From: CAZYVD01 sp964651045
GTDB taxonomy: Bacteria > Zhuqueibacterota > QNDG01 > DSAB01
DNA length: 64,000 nt
Direction: 5' to 3'
NCBI GenBank assembly: GCA_964651045.1
Contig: CAZYVD010000003.1
Location: 1 to 64,000, forward strand
The translations under genes were made by a program, and so were the position numbers. A model generated the notes under the pieces. It had not been told where the DNA came from and searched no databases. It saw only the letters and a list, made by a program, of their open reading frames with translations. Positions 43,554-53,583 of the stretch are shown piece after piece; position 1 is the first letter of the stretch; each line of letters opens with the position of its first letter.

Positions 43554-45554
43554 ATGAAAAAAAGAGTTGTCGCCCGATCATCGCAGTCACTATTTAATCT
43601 GTTATTTGTATTGACATTCCTGCTCCTATCTATTTGCCCTGCATCGGCCAGGATTCTGAATAAAAAAACTTCAGCAGATGTCGATACGGTTAAATCAGTA
43701 GCACTTACTCCCGAACAGGCAATTAAGAGAAAACGCATATCTGATTTAAATATTTCTCATGATGGAACCCAAGTTGCCTTCACTGTTACAGACCCTGTAA
43801 AGGGAAGCGACCGAAAAAGCAATATCTGGATTTTTTCCATAAAACCCAGAGAATTGACTCACCTTACTACTTCAAGAAAATCGGACCATTCGCCCCGCTT
43901 CTCACCCGATGGAGACAAACTGGCATTCCTGTCAAATCGTTACAAAACCACACAAATATTTATCATATCAATTCATGGAGGAGAGGCCGAACCCTTAACA
44001 CAAAGCAAAACAGGTATCCGTTCCTTTAAATGGTCGCCCGATGGCTCAAAAATCGCCTTTTTATCGTCTGATCCAAAAACCGAAGAGGAAAAGAAAAAAA
44101 TCAAAGAAAGAGGAGATGCCGTAGTTGTTGACAAAGACATCAGAGATCCCCGACTGCGTGTGATTAACATCCAATCCCGCGATGTTGTTACTCTCACTAA
44201 GGAGAAGCTGCGAATTTCAGAGTTCGTCTGGCTACCTGATGGGGAACACCTGCTTATCTCTGCCACAGACAATCCACGGCGCGACTTAATCTCGAATCGT
44301 CTCTACCTGCTTAATATAAAAAACAAAGAGATGGAAGAAATCGAGACTCCTCGCGGCCCATTCAGGCGTCTCGATGTTTCAAAGGATGGAAAAACACTGG
44401 CCTATCTTGGAGCAAGAACAGAAGACGGCCCGAGTGCTTATGACCTCTACATCCGGCCCCTGAGAGGTGGCAGAGCAGTAAATCTTACAAAATCCTCCAT
44501 TAACCGTCTTATCTATTCATATCACTGGAAAAAGGATGGCTCTTTTCTCGTTCTCGCAGCAACCGGATTTACAACCACATTTTATAATGTTTCAAAAAAT
44601 GGTAAGGCAGAAAGATTAAAAGATTTTGCGGTATATCCATCATACTCTTTTGCATCATATTCTAGAATTATTGCATTTGTTGGTGAAACAGCCACAAAAC
44701 CACCCGAACTCTGGATATCAACACATTCTGGCAGTGCAGAACAGGTAACACATTTCAATAATGAGTGGGAAAAAATTAATCTTGCAGAACCAGAAATATT
44801 TCAATACAAAAGCTTCGATGGTATGAAGATCGAGGCAGCACTTTATAAACCATTGGATTATAAAAAGGGAGAAAGGATTCCTCTCATAGTGCTCATTCAT
44901 GGAGGCCCAACAGCGCGATGGTCACATAGATTCCATTCCTGGACCCAGCTTTTAGCAACAAGGGGATATGCGGTTCTCTGTCCAAATATCAGAGGCTCAA
45001 CAGGATATGGCCACGAGTTTATGATAAGTAACCGCTACGACTGGGGCGGAGGTGACTGGAAAGATGTGATCTCTGGCGTGGATTTTGTGATAAACCAGGG
45101 TATTGCAGATCCCGAAAGAGTCGGAATAGGCGGCTGGTCATATGGAGGCTACATGGCAGCCTGGGCAGTTACACAAACCAATCGATTCAAGACATCTGTA
45201 TCGGGTGCACCAATGACCGACCTTGCCAGTGAATTTGGAACCGAGAGTAATGGGGTAAACATAGGAGACACATGGGCACTCGGAACACCCTACGAGAATC
45301 TTGGCCTGTTTATCAAAAGATCGCCGGTAACCTATGTAAAAAATGTTAAGACACCCACACTTCTGTTATGTGGAGAAAGAGACAGTACCGACCCAATAGG
45401 CCAGTGCCAGCAGTTCTACAGAGGATTGAGACGATATGGTGTTGAGACCGAATTTGTCAAATATCCTCGAATGGGACATGGGGCAAGAGAAGAAAAACAG
45501 CAGATCGACATTATGAAGCGTATGATCGAGTGGTTCGATAGATATCTTAAATAA
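43554..45554 (+). CDS. Exported S9-family prolyl oligopeptidase / acylaminoacyl-peptidase
   Basis: A 666-residue secreted or periplasmic peptidase. Signal peptide at residues 1-34 (hydrophobic LLFVLTFLLLSI, ending PASA). Residues about 50-390 form a TolB/WD40-like beta-propeller with repeated SPDGxKIAFLS blades. The C-terminal alpha/beta-hydrolase has the oxyanion LIHGGP, nucleophile GGWSYGGYMA, acid in CGERDSTDPI and His in MGHGAREE. Such enzymes cut short peptides. The gene has an AGGAG site and a terminator after it. It fits a peptide-scavenging lifestyle together with the C69 dipeptidase at 59145. Confidence 0.95.
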   Translation: MKKRVVARSSQSLFNLLFVLTFLLLSICPASARILNKKTSADVDTVKSVALTPEQAIKRKRISDLNISHDGTQVAFTVTDPVKGSDRKSNIWIFSIKPRELTHLTTSRKSDHSPRFSPDGDKLAFLSNRYKTTQIFIISIHGGEAEPLTQSKTGIRSFKWSPDGSKIAFLSSDPKTEEEKKKIKERGDAVVVDKDIRDPRLRVINIQSRDVVTLTKEKLRISEFVWLPDGEHLLISATDNPRRDLISNRLYLLNIKNKEMEEIETPRGPFRRLDVSKDGKTLAYLGARTEDGPSAYDLYIRPLRGGRAVNLTKSSINRLIYSYHWKKDGSFLVLAATGFTTTFYNVSKNGKAERLKDFAVYPSYSFASYSRIIAFVGETATKPPELWISTHSGSAEQVTHFNNEWEKINLAEPEIFQYKSFDGMKIEAALYKPLDYKKGERIPLIVLIHGGPTARWSHRFHSWTQLLATRGYAVLCPNIRGSTGYGHEFMISNRYDWGGGDWKDVISGVDFVINQGIADPERVGIGGWSYGGYMAAWAVTQTNRFKTSVSGAPMTDLASEFGTESNGVNIGDTWALGTPYENLGLFIKRSPVTYVKNVKTPTLLLCGERDSTDPIGQCQQFYRGLRRYGVETEFVKYPRMGHGAREEKQQIDIMKRMIEWFDRYLK

Positions 45555-45606
45555 TCGAAACCACAGAACATGCCGAAAAATCGAAAAGATATTTAAATGA
45601 GAAGAT

Positions 45607-45636
45607 GCCCGGCACTCTTATGAGTACCGGGCATTT
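45607..45636. terminator. Bidirectional hairpin terminator
   Basis: ATGCCCGG pairs with CCGGGCAT, then one C-A mismatch, then ACTC pairs with GAGT around the loop TTAT. It lies between convergent genes ending at 45554 (plus) and 45682 (minus). T-runs are short on both sides. Confidence 0.75.
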
Positions 45637-45681
45637 AAATGGAAGGAAAAGAGAAGTTAATTGATTATTAATTGCTATTAA

Positions 45682-46971
45682 TCAGTGCCACCTGCCGCTG
45701 TTGCCAAATCGCGGATTGACAACATTGCTGTATATTGAACCGAATTGATAGTTTATGCCAAACTCAAATCTGAAATCATAGTTTGTGGCTATCTCCTTTC
45801 TCCGCAGGAGAATATCTTCCGTTGAAGCACCACCCATTGGTAGATATAACTGGTCGTGGATCATCGACGCCCTTCCCGATATTCTTATCGAGAATCCTTC
45901 AAATAGATAGATCCTGAGATAATTACTGAATGTAAGGTGATTTTTCTTGAAGTCATGTAGATAGTGTTTTCCTGTTAATGATGCAGTCCATGAACCCCAT
46001 CTTTCCCTTAGTTCAAATATTGCTGCAAGGCTCTCATAAAAAAGATTTTCATGCGTCTTATAGTAGATCGTTTTATCATAATAGTCTACATAGTTGTATC
46101 CTGCCCTATAGAGAAAACGGAATTCCCTTCTTGTACATTCAGAATATGGAAACACATTAAATTCAAGAGCAGGAGCAATATCAATTGTGAGCTTATTGTT
46201 GAACCTTGTATCAGAACTAACACCGCCAAAACCACCCACAGACCAGTGCTGGCTAATACTCTTGACAGCAAGTGCTCTGAAGTTTGATCTCTTTCTTGTA
46301 CTTACTATGGTCGTATCACCCAGATCAAATTTGTTAGTTTCAAAGTTTGAATATACACCAAAACTAAGTTTCAGTTCTGGAGTTACGCGGTCAGCAGAGA
46401 GGTTTCCATTGAACTCAACGTCTTTTCTCGATTTCTGCCCGCCCAGATCTGTTCCGAAATCGATGTTAAATACCCAGAAGTTCCATTTGTCTACAACCTC
46501 TGTTGGCTTTGATTCTTTTTTATATGAGATTGATATATAGTCTGAAAGAGGTGTGTTTCCGATGTACCGCATCAGTCCTATTTTCAGCTTGTTTACGACC
46601 CCGGCACGTGTTATCTCATAGGCCTCTGACGGTTTTGATGCATACCTGAGTGTATCGTTTATTCCATTGAAATTTTTCTGCCCGAACAAGGTTATTGTAT
46701 ATTCAGTACCCCCGCTGCCTGTCCTCTCTGTTGTCAGCATTATGTAGACATGCGCCTGTTTTCTGTCGCGCACATAGTTGACAAATGGGATCTCATCTTT
46801 GATATAATCTGTATAGCCTCGAAAACCCCTTCCGCCTAAGTTGAGATAGACCTTTACAGCCTTCTCTCTAAGCAGATCCTCAGATCCAGTTTCTTGAGAA
46901 TATGATCGACCAGCAATAAGCATAAAACACATCGAGATTGCAGCAAGAGTTAGAGTGTGACCATTCTTCAT
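45682..46971 (-). CDS. Conserved exported protein with predicted C-terminal outer-membrane barrel
   Basis: A 429-residue protein. The signal peptide ends near RSYSQ. The N-terminal 150 residues (VKVYLNLGG..., DEIPFVNYVRDRKQAHVYIMLTTERTGSGGTEYTITLFGQ, LKIGLMRYIGNTPLSDYI) form a soluble domain whose motif FVNYVRDRK-A-V---T-RTGSGG-EYT I recognise as recurring in FCB-group proteins without a named function. WNFWVF marks the junction to a Gly/aromatic-rich barrel of about 250 residues. The last residues are polar, not a standard barrel end. Monocistronic, with its own terminator side. Confidence 0.75.
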   Translation of the reverse strand: MKNGHTLTLAAISMCFMLIAGRSYSQETGSEDLLREKAVKVYLNLGGRGFRGYTDYIKDEIPFVNYVRDRKQAHVYIMLTTERTGSGGTEYTITLFGQKNFNGINDTLRYASKPSEAYEITRAGVVNKLKIGLMRYIGNTPLSDYISISYKKESKPTEVVDKWNFWVFNIDFGTDLGGQKSRKDVEFNGNLSADRVTPELKLSFGVYSNFETNKFDLGDTTIVSTRKRSNFRALAVKSISQHWSVGGFGGVSSDTRFNNKLTIDIAPALEFNVFPYSECTRREFRFLYRAGYNYVDYYDKTIYYKTHENLFYESLAAIFELRERWGSWTASLTGKHYLHDFKKNHLTFSNYLRIYLFEGFSIRISGRASMIHDQLYLPMGGASTEDILLRRKEIATNYDFRFEFGINYQFGSIYSNVVNPRFGNSGRWH

Positions 46972-47149
46972 CTTAATTACCTCATTTAAATTTAAGATTC
47001 ATTAAAATATACGATTTTAATATTACAGAACCATTACAATTTTATTAATATTGAATTAAATTGTTTAATAATTTCAACCATTGTTGGTGAAAGACTTGCT
47101 TATATATAAAAATGAAGTTATATTTAAAAAAAATTGAATTGGAGATGAT

Positions 47150-47818
47150 ATGAAGATTCTCATTATCGAGGATGAAAAGAAGGTAGCCTCCTTTATAAAA
47201 AAGGGACTCGAAAATGAGGGTTTCGCAGTAGATGTTACACACGATGGAGCAGAAGGATTGCGGCTTTCGTATGATGACTCATATGATGTGATAATTCTTG
47301 ATCTTATGCTTCCCAAACTGGATGGACTCTCTCTGCTCAGACAGATAAGAAGTGAAGGAGTAACTACCAAGGTATTGATACTTTCGGCAAAGGGGCAGGT
47401 AGGGGATCGGATAGACGGACTCAATGTGGGTGCAGACGACTATCTGGTAAAGCCCTTTGCATTTGGAGAGCTGCTTGCAAGAGTGAGGGCATTATTCAGG
47501 AGAGGCGGACCGCAGAAAAGCCCTGTATTGGAGTTTGATGATCTGAAAATAAATCCAATAACAAGAGAGGTGTTTCGCAGTGGAGAAAGGATTGAATTGT
47601 CTGCAAAGGAATATTCTCTGCTGGAGTTTCTGGCATATAATGCCAACAGGGCTCTCAATCGAGCGACCATCTCCGAGCATGTATGGCATTACGATTTTGA
47701 CAGAGGAACAAATTTTATTGATGTATATATCAACAGGCTGAGAAACAAGATTGATGAGGGTCATACAAAAAAATTCATTCATACTGTCAGGGGATATGGA
47801 TATATGTTTAAAACATAG
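47150..47818 (+). CDS. OmpR-family response regulator
   Basis: A 222-residue two-domain regulator. The receiver has IIEDE (acidic pocket), the phosphoacceptor Asp in VIILDLMLPKLDG, Ser/Thr in ILSAKG and Lys in YLVKPFAFGELL. The winged helix has LSAKEYSLLEFLAYNANRALNRATISEHVW and ends VRGYGYMFKT. A GGAGATGAT ribosome site precedes the ATG. The histidine kinase follows after 8 bp. Resembles CusR/CopR-type regulators, so metal or envelope stress is a guess. Confidence 0.95.
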   Translation: MKILIIEDEKKVASFIKKGLENEGFAVDVTHDGAEGLRLSYDDSYDVIILDLMLPKLDGLSLLRQIRSEGVTTKVLILSAKGQVGDRIDGLNVGADDYLVKPFAFGELLARVRALFRRGGPQKSPVLEFDDLKINPITREVFRSGERIELSAKEYSLLEFLAYNANRALNRATISEHVWHYDFDRGTNFIDVYINRLRNKIDEGHTKKFIHTVRGYGYMFKT

Positions 47819-47826
47819 GAAGTGTA

Positions 47827-49245
47827 ATGATAAGCAGATATAAAGTCAAAATAATTTCTCTGTATATCGGGTTGCTCTTCATAACCCTGATGATAGTTTT
47901 CATTCTGCTCTATACGATCCTCGGGTATCAGCTGCACAAAGAGATCGATACGCGGCTGGTCGAAAAGGTTAAATGGGTAAACAGGGTGTTGAAAGAGATT
48001 GAGTGCCCGCCAGAGTCGAGCAGAGAATTTTTCGAAAGTATAGTCTATCAAAGGAGGCACTATCCCGATTTCTGGAACATCAGAAAGCTGACAGATGTTT
48101 CTGATGATCGATATATACTCTTTGTTTTCATGGGCAACAGGCTGATGTATTTAACTAGAAGATACAGAGAGTATAAAGATTCAATTAAACCGTTTTCTTT
48201 AAAGATGACCCGACCAAGTACGATAATGCTCTCTGGTACTCCTTTTTCTTTATGCTGTATCGACAAACTTGGATATAAGGTATATCTTGGGTGCCGTCTG
48301 ACAACTATATACAATGTTAAGAGAAGGATAGTTGAGATACTCTTCATAGTTTTTCCCATCGGCATTATTCTTTCGATAATATGCGGTTATTTTGTGACCC
48401 AGAGCTCACTAAGCGTGATAGATAACATCAATCGTACTGCTGCAAGGATCACGTCAAAAAATCTCCATGAGCGGATAAAGATACCCAAGGGAAGAGACGA
48501 GATCACAAACCTCATAGTTACACTTAATTCAATGATCGACAGGCTTGAGAAGTCTTTTAACACAGTACAGCAATTCTCTCATGATGCTGCACATGAGATC
48601 AGGACTCCTCTTACCATTATTCAGGGTGAAATTGAGGAACTGCTAAAAGATGAAAAGTGTCCTGATAATGTTGTGATAACACTGGAAAGCATTCTGGAGG
48701 AGATGCACTATTTGTCTTCGATTGCAAACAAGCTTCTCATGATCAATGATATTGATACAGGAAGAATAAACTATGATTTTACAAGAATACACCTCGATAA
48801 AATTGTAAAAGAGACATTCGAGGATGCAAAGATTCTTTCTGCCTCAAAGAGGCTGAAGATTGAACTTAAAAAGCTGGACAGGGTACAGATCTCTGGCAAT
48901 GAGGAACTGTTGATCAGACTGCTCTGGAATGTGATAGACAATGCAATAAAATATACAGAACCAGGTGGCAGGGTATCTATAGGCTTAGAGAAGAAGCGAT
49001 CTGAAGTAATCATCTGGGTTAAAGATAGTGGAGTGGGAATTCCTTCTGAGGATATTGATAAGATTTTTGATAGGTTCTACAGGGTGGACAAGTCGCGTTC
49101 TAGAGAGCTTGGAGGAAGCGGACTCGGTCTTGCTATTGCAAAGTGGATTGTTGATGTGCATAATGGCAGAATAGATGTGGAAAGCAGTGTTGGGGAGGGA
49201 TCTGTCTTTAAGATCGTTCTTCCTTTAGACAGTCGTAAATCTTGA
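47827..49245 (+). CDS. Membrane sensor histidine kinase
   Basis: A 472-residue kinase. TM1 is at residues about 10-32 and TM2 at about 172-192, with a periplasmic sensor of about 140 residues of no recognised fold. HAMP follows (VIDNINRTAARITSKNLHERI). The dimerisation helix has the phosphoacceptor His in DAAHEIRTPLT. The ATPase has the N box LLWNVIDNAIKYTEP, G1 VKDSGVGIP, F box FDRFYRVD and G2 GGSGLGLAI. Partner of the preceding response regulator. Its stop overlaps the TTG start of the DUF72 gene. Confidence 0.95.
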   Translation: MISRYKVKIISLYIGLLFITLMIVFILLYTILGYQLHKEIDTRLVEKVKWVNRVLKEIECPPESSREFFESIVYQRRHYPDFWNIRKLTDVSDDRYILFVFMGNRLMYLTRRYREYKDSIKPFSLKMTRPSTIMLSGTPFSLCCIDKLGYKVYLGCRLTTIYNVKRRIVEILFIVFPIGIILSIICGYFVTQSSLSVIDNINRTAARITSKNLHERIKIPKGRDEITNLIVTLNSMIDRLEKSFNTVQQFSHDAAHEIRTPLTIIQGEIEELLKDEKCPDNVVITLESILEEMHYLSSIANKLLMINDIDTGRINYDFTRIHLDKIVKETFEDAKILSASKRLKIELKKLDRVQISGNEELLIRLLWNVIDNAIKYTEPGGRVSIGLEKKRSEVIIWVKDSGVGIPSEDIDKIFDRFYRVDKSRSRELGGSGLGLAIAKWIVDVHNGRIDVESSVGEGSVFKIVLPLDSRKS

Positions 49246-49985
49246 GTAATAAGAATAAAATATTGATAGGAACTTCTGGATGGAGCTATGATGAGTGGCG
49301 CGGGAAATTCTATCCGCCTGACCTGCCCAAGAGCAGATGGTTAGAATATTATGCAGAGATATTCCAGACCGTTGAGATAAATGCAACATTTTATAGGAGT
49401 TTTAAAGAGACGACATACAGGAAGTGGTATGAACGTTCACCCCAAAGATTCAAATTTGTATTAAAGGCTCCAAAGTGGATTACTCACCGCAAGCGTCTCG
49501 ATGATGTAGATGAGGATATTAAGGTCTTCTCAAATTCAGTATCTGTTCTTGGAGATAAGTTTGGACTTACTCTCATGCAACTGCCTCCTGGACTCGAGTA
49601 TGAACCAGAGAGGCTGAGGAAAGCACTTTTGGCATTTGATGATCCGGCAACAGTGGCGGTTGAGTTTCGCAGCAGCAGATGGATAAGAGATGAGACAAAA
49701 CAAATCCTGATCGATACAGGCTCTGTGTTCTGTATTGTGGATTCTCCAACCAGTGAGAAAGTGGATTGGATAACATCCAGTACTGCATATATTCGGCTTC
49801 ATGGACGGAAATCATGGTATGATTATGACTATTCACACAAAGAGCTGGAAGAGATTGGCAGAATGATCGAGAGGCTGGTCTGTTCAGGTGCAGAAAGAGT
49901 CTATGTTTTTTTTAATAATGATATTGGGGCTCATGCTCCAAAAAACGGCATTGTATTAAAAGAGATTGTCAAATCACACTTTTAA
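49242..49985 (+). CDS. DUF72 family protein
   Basis: A 247-residue TIM-barrel protein of unknown function. Signature segments: ILIGTSGWSYDEWRGKFYPPDLPKS, LEYYAEIFQTVEINATFYR, FKFVLKAPKWITH, LMQLPPG and VAVEFRSSRW, ending with YVFFNNDIGAHAPKNG. Start codon appears to be TTG at 49242 overlapping the kinase stop; no ATG is available in frame and a second TTG lies at 49263. Cotranscribed with the two-component pair, for no obvious functional reason. Confidence 0.9.
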   Translation: MSNKNKILIGTSGWSYDEWRGKFYPPDLPKSRWLEYYAEIFQTVEINATFYRSFKETTYRKWYERSPQRFKFVLKAPKWITHRKRLDDVDEDIKVFSNSVSVLGDKFGLTLMQLPPGLEYEPERLRKALLAFDDPATVAVEFRSSRWIRDETKQILIDTGSVFCIVDSPTSEKVDWITSSTAYIRLHGRKSWYDYDYSHKELEEIGRMIERLVCSGAERVYVFFNNDIGAHAPKNGIVLKEIVKSHF

Positions 49986-50058
49986 TTGAAATTTTTACTT
50001 TCTTTTAATATAATAATTAGAGAAATGGAAAGTATATCAAGATTTATTGTTAAGCAAA

Positions 50059-51600
50059 ATGCATAGAGATCAGAAATATTTTACTGGAACGGCTCAACCA
50101 ATTGGCAGACATGCACTGTTTATTGTTCTTGCTCTATATGTCTCTCTCTGGATCGTATATCCCAAGCAGTTTATTGCATCTGATCCATGGGCATATTCTC
50201 TTCTTGCACATAGAGTGACTCAGGGAAATTTTTTGGGCTCAATCGCCAATCATGTTACGACTCACAGACTGGCAGTATTTCTTCCTGTATCTCTATTCTA
50301 TAAAATATTTGGTGTGAATATATTTTCAACAAATTTGTGGCCTCTTATATCTACACTAATCATCATGGTAGTTGTATGGTCGTCGCTTTCGGAATATCCA
50401 AGCAGGATCTTTGCACTTCTCTTCTGCTCAACCAGTGTGTTGCTCTTCAAACAGTCGGTCTCTCTGTATCCAGACATAATCGCAACATCTTTCATGGCGC
50501 TTTCTTCACTTTTTCTGTTTTATCGAAAGAAAGTTCTTGATAAAAAGTTCTTAAACACATTTTATCCAGTGCTTGCTGTACTCTTTCTATTTATTGCATT
50601 CATGGCCAAGATGAGCGCTTACTGGGTCTTGCCACTATGGATATATGCTTTTATCACAGATTTGAAGGAGAGCAACTACAACCTCATAAGGAGGTTTTAT
50701 TTGCCTGTCGTTATTTCTGCGCTTGTTGTTGCTACTTTCTATTTTGTGATTTGTGATTTAATATGGGGAAATCCTCTGGCCCGTTTCTACAGCATCCAGA
50801 ACATATCTACGCATCATCTCTGGACATGGAAAGAGCTTTCTTTGATTACTCTTTTCAAGAGATTTACAATCTGGCCAGTGAGGCTTTTTCTTTCCACTTA
50901 TGGTATAATCCCGATTCTCTCCCTCTTCTCTATCTGGATTCTTCCCCGCAGGCTGAGGTTCTGGGCATGTTATGTTTTTTCCACTCTCCTTTTTTTCTGG
51001 TTTGGAACGACCAGTTTTACTACCTATCAACCGATGCCCATGTTTCCAAGAATGACTCTGCCTCTACTTCCCGGCATGGCGATTCTTGCTGGACACTCTG
51101 CTGGATGGCTATTTGTGAAATTTAAAAATGCTGGCCATTTAAACACAAAAGTTGTTTTTCTGATCTTCTCTCTCATCATATCTCTTCCATTTATTGTTTA
51201 TGCATTTTCATGGCCTTCGAATAAGGCGTCAGAATCGCATGCAATGAAGATCCTATCAGATAGGGTTTATGCTGAAAAGAATAGAAAGTTTTTACTGCTC
51301 TGCTCAGATGTTCGCAGTCCAAAATCACTCCAATTCTATTTTCAATACAGCTATCCAAAAAACCTTGATGTTGTGTTTATGGGGAATGCTTCTGAAAGAA
51401 GAATCAAAGAGAGCGACGTGGTCATGATTTTTTTACATGTCAGGCGTTCTGAGTTTCTGTCCACTACTTTTAATAAAAAAAATTATGATCAAAAGATCAG
51501 AGAACTAGATCTTAAAAAAATATTTTCGGAAAATGGTATCATGCTTTTCGAATGCAGAAACAGGGCGGATCTGATAAGAGTCATAACAGAAAACGAGTAG
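50059..51600 (+). CDS. Membrane glycosyltransferase, GT39/ArnT-like
   Basis: A protein of about 513 residues with roughly ten hydrophobic helices and a soluble C-terminal domain. The first external loop contains FIASDPWAYSLLAHRVTQG, and the Asp there sits where PMT/ArnT-type enzymes have the catalytic acid. HRLAVFLPVSLFYKIFGVN follows, matching family layout. These enzymes transfer sugars from polyprenyl-phosphate donors to proteins or lipids. The start is ATG 50059 or TTG 50047; neither has a good ribosome site. Codes for a stand-alone unit, convergent with larC. Confidence 0.75.
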   Translation: MHRDQKYFTGTAQPIGRHALFIVLALYVSLWIVYPKQFIASDPWAYSLLAHRVTQGNFLGSIANHVTTHRLAVFLPVSLFYKIFGVNIFSTNLWPLISTLIIMVVVWSSLSEYPSRIFALLFCSTSVLLFKQSVSLYPDIIATSFMALSSLFLFYRKKVLDKKFLNTFYPVLAVLFLFIAFMAKMSAYWVLPLWIYAFITDLKESNYNLIRRFYLPVVISALVVATFYFVICDLIWGNPLARFYSIQNISTHHLWTWKELSLITLFKRFTIWPVRLFLSTYGIIPILSLFSIWILPRRLRFWACYVFSTLLFFWFGTTSFTTYQPMPMFPRMTLPLLPGMAILAGHSAGWLFVKFKNAGHLNTKVVFLIFSLIISLPFIVYAFSWPSNKASESHAMKILSDRVYAEKNRKFLLLCSDVRSPKSLQFYFQYSYPKNLDVVFMGNASERRIKESDVVMIFLHVRRSEFLSTTFNKKNYDQKIRELDLKKIFSENGIMLFECRNRADLIRVITENE

Positions 51601-51617
51601 CCCTCTTAAGAACAACT

Positions 51618-52805
51618 CTAGTCTTTATTTTTTTTAAAAATCTTTTCCTCTGCTATTCTCTTTATCTCATCATGGATCGTGCGGATCGGTATTCCGTGTC
51701 TTTTTGCAATCCTCTTGCACTCCTCATATTCGGGCGCAACATATCTCTGGGATTCATTGAAAAATCCTATCTTTACCTTTACATCTCCCCACCGACTTTT
51801 TACCTTCTCTATTTTTCTACTGAGAATCTTTCTCATCTTCAAATCTGATATTCGCACACCAAATGTAGTTGTCTGACGAAATACTATGCCTGTCAATTCG
51901 TCGGTTTTCTCTGGAGGTGAAATTATTGTTAAAATTATGCCTGGACGATTTTTCTTCATTATTACTGGTGTAAGAAACACATCTCTTGCACCAGCTTCAA
52001 AGAGTTTATCGATTATATAGTCGTAAAATTGGGGATTCATGTCGTCTATGTTTGTCTCAATCACCCTTACAGCGTCTTCATCGATCCTATCTGACCGCTC
52101 TCCAATGATCACTCTCAGAACATTTGGAATCGAATAGTTGCGGCTTCCCAGCCCATATCCCGTTTTTTCTATTACCATAGAAGGCAGATGGCCAAACCTA
52201 TGGCACAGGGTTGTAATGATTGCTGCTCCTGTTGGGGTCACCAGCTCGCCCTCTATTCCAGTAGAGTATACCGGCACACCCTTGAGTAGTTCGACAGTTG
52301 CTGGAGGGGGCACTGGAAGTGTGCCGTGAGAACATGTTAGGGTTCCTCTTCCCACTCGAATGTTTGACGCAAAAATCCTTTCTATTCCCATCGACTCAAG
52401 ACCGATCAGTGCACCGACAATATCGATTATGGAATCTACTGCCCCTATTTCATGAAAGTGCACATCTTCTATTTCTGTGCCGTGTATACGGGCTTCCGCC
52501 TCTGCTAATTTTTTAAAGATGACCTTCCCATCCCTTTTTATTTTATCTTCGAGTCTGCTGTTATCGATGAGATCAAGGATCTCGTATAGGTTTCTCTTTT
52601 CATGTTTCTCGGTTGTTTGTACAATAAACCTTGTTCCAGCGATTCCCTTTCGCTTCGATCTCTTACTAGTTATTTTATATCCAGCAAGGTCCAGTTTAAG
52701 CAGTTCCTCTTTGAGCTCCCCGACCTTAAGGCCCGCATCTATCAATGCTCCGATTATCATGTCTCCGCTTATTCCTGAGAAGCAGTCGAAATATGCTATT
52801 TTCAT
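51618..52805 (-). CDS. larC: Nickel insertion protein LarC
   Basis: A CTP-dependent cyclometallase of about 395 residues that inserts Ni into the pincer nucleotide precursor. It starts MKIAYFDCFSGISGDMIIGAL. Further motifs are VHFHEIGAVDSIIDIVGA, GRGTLTCSHGTLPVPPPATVELL, GELVTPTGAAI and the C-terminal ETNIDDMNPQFYDYI. Single continuous frame here, whereas Lactobacillus needs a frameshift between LarC1 and LarC2. The ATG at 52805 lies right after the larB stop. End of the larE-larB-larC operon. Confidence 0.95.
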   Translation of the reverse strand: MKIAYFDCFSGISGDMIIGALIDAGLKVGELKEELLKLDLAGYKITSKRSKRKGIAGTRFIVQTTEKHEKRNLYEILDLIDNSRLEDKIKRDGKVIFKKLAEAEARIHGTEIEDVHFHEIGAVDSIIDIVGALIGLESMGIERIFASNIRVGRGTLTCSHGTLPVPPPATVELLKGVPVYSTGIEGELVTPTGAAIITTLCHRFGHLPSMVIEKTGYGLGSRNYSIPNVLRVIIGERSDRIDEDAVRVIETNIDDMNPQFYDYIIDKLFEAGARDVFLTPVIMKKNRPGIILTIISPPEKTDELTGIVFRQTTTFGVRISDLKMRKILSRKIEKVKSRWGDVKVKIGFFNESQRYVAPEYEECKRIAKRHGIPIRTIHDEIKRIAEEKIFKKNKD

Positions 52806-52806
52806 T

Positions 52807-53583
52807 TTAAGAGTCTCTCCTTTTGCCTTTGCTTCCACACATACTATTGATTAGGCTTGCAAGATATCCAGCACCAAATCCGTTGTCGATATTTACAACG
52901 CCTATTCCAGGTGCACAGCTATTTAACATTGTTAATAAAGCAGAGAGGCCATTAAAGTTTGTACCATAGCCTATGCTTGTAGGAACTGCAATTACAGGTT
53001 TATCTACCATGCCTCCTACAACTCCAGGAAGGGCACCTTCCATCCCTGCCACGACTATTAGAACTGTTGCAGTAAAGAGCTTCTCCCTGTTGTAAAGCAG
53101 CCTGTGAATTCCTGCTATGCCAACATCATAGAGCCTTTCGACACGATTTCCCATTACCTCTGCAGTTACTGCTGCCTCCTCTGCAACTGGAATGTCTGCT
53201 GTTCCTGCCGATACAACAAGTATTGTTCCCTTTGTCTTCACTTTGGGTATTTTCCCAATTACAACCGCTCTTGCATCCTTGTGATACTGCACCCCCTCAA
53301 GGTCATCTTTTATCGAGAGATAGACATCCTCATTTGCTCTGAGAGCGAGTATGACAGAATTTGTAGAAGCCATTTTTTTCACTATCTCTTTTATCTGGTC
53401 ATTGGTCTTCCCCTCGCAAAATATCACTTCGGGAAATCCCCTTCTCAATGATCTGTGTGTATCGATTTTAGCGAATCCGAGCTCCTCATACGGCAGGGAT
53501 CTTAATCTTTCCATGGCATCTTCAACAGTTAAATCACCTTTCTTTACCTGTTGAAGCAATCTTTTCACCTGGTCTCTATCCAT
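52807..53583 (-). CDS. larB: Pyridinium-3,5-biscarboxylic acid mononucleotide synthase LarB
   Basis: Carboxylates and hydrolyses nicotinic acid adenine dinucleotide in nickel-pincer cofactor synthesis. The N-terminus MDRDQVKRLLQQVKKGDLTVEDAMERL and LGFAKIDTHRSLRRGFPEVIFCEGK are typical. The PurE-like C-terminal domain has VVSAGTADIPVAEEAAVTAE, VVAGMEGALPGVVGGMV and PTSIGYG. The start is probably ATG 53583, which matches family N-termini; ATG 53601, further inside larE, is an alternative. It overlaps larE by 8 bp. Confidence 0.95.
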   Translation of the reverse strand: MDRDQVKRLLQQVKKGDLTVEDAMERLRSLPYEELGFAKIDTHRSLRRGFPEVIFCEGKTNDQIKEIVKKMASTNSVILALRANEDVYLSIKDDLEGVQYHKDARAVVIGKIPKVKTKGTILVVSAGTADIPVAEEAAVTAEVMGNRVERLYDVGIAGIHRLLYNREKLFTATVLIVVAGMEGALPGVVGGMVDKPVIAVPTSIGYGTNFNGLSALLTMLNSCAPGIGVVNIDNGFGAGYLASLINSMCGSKGKRRDS

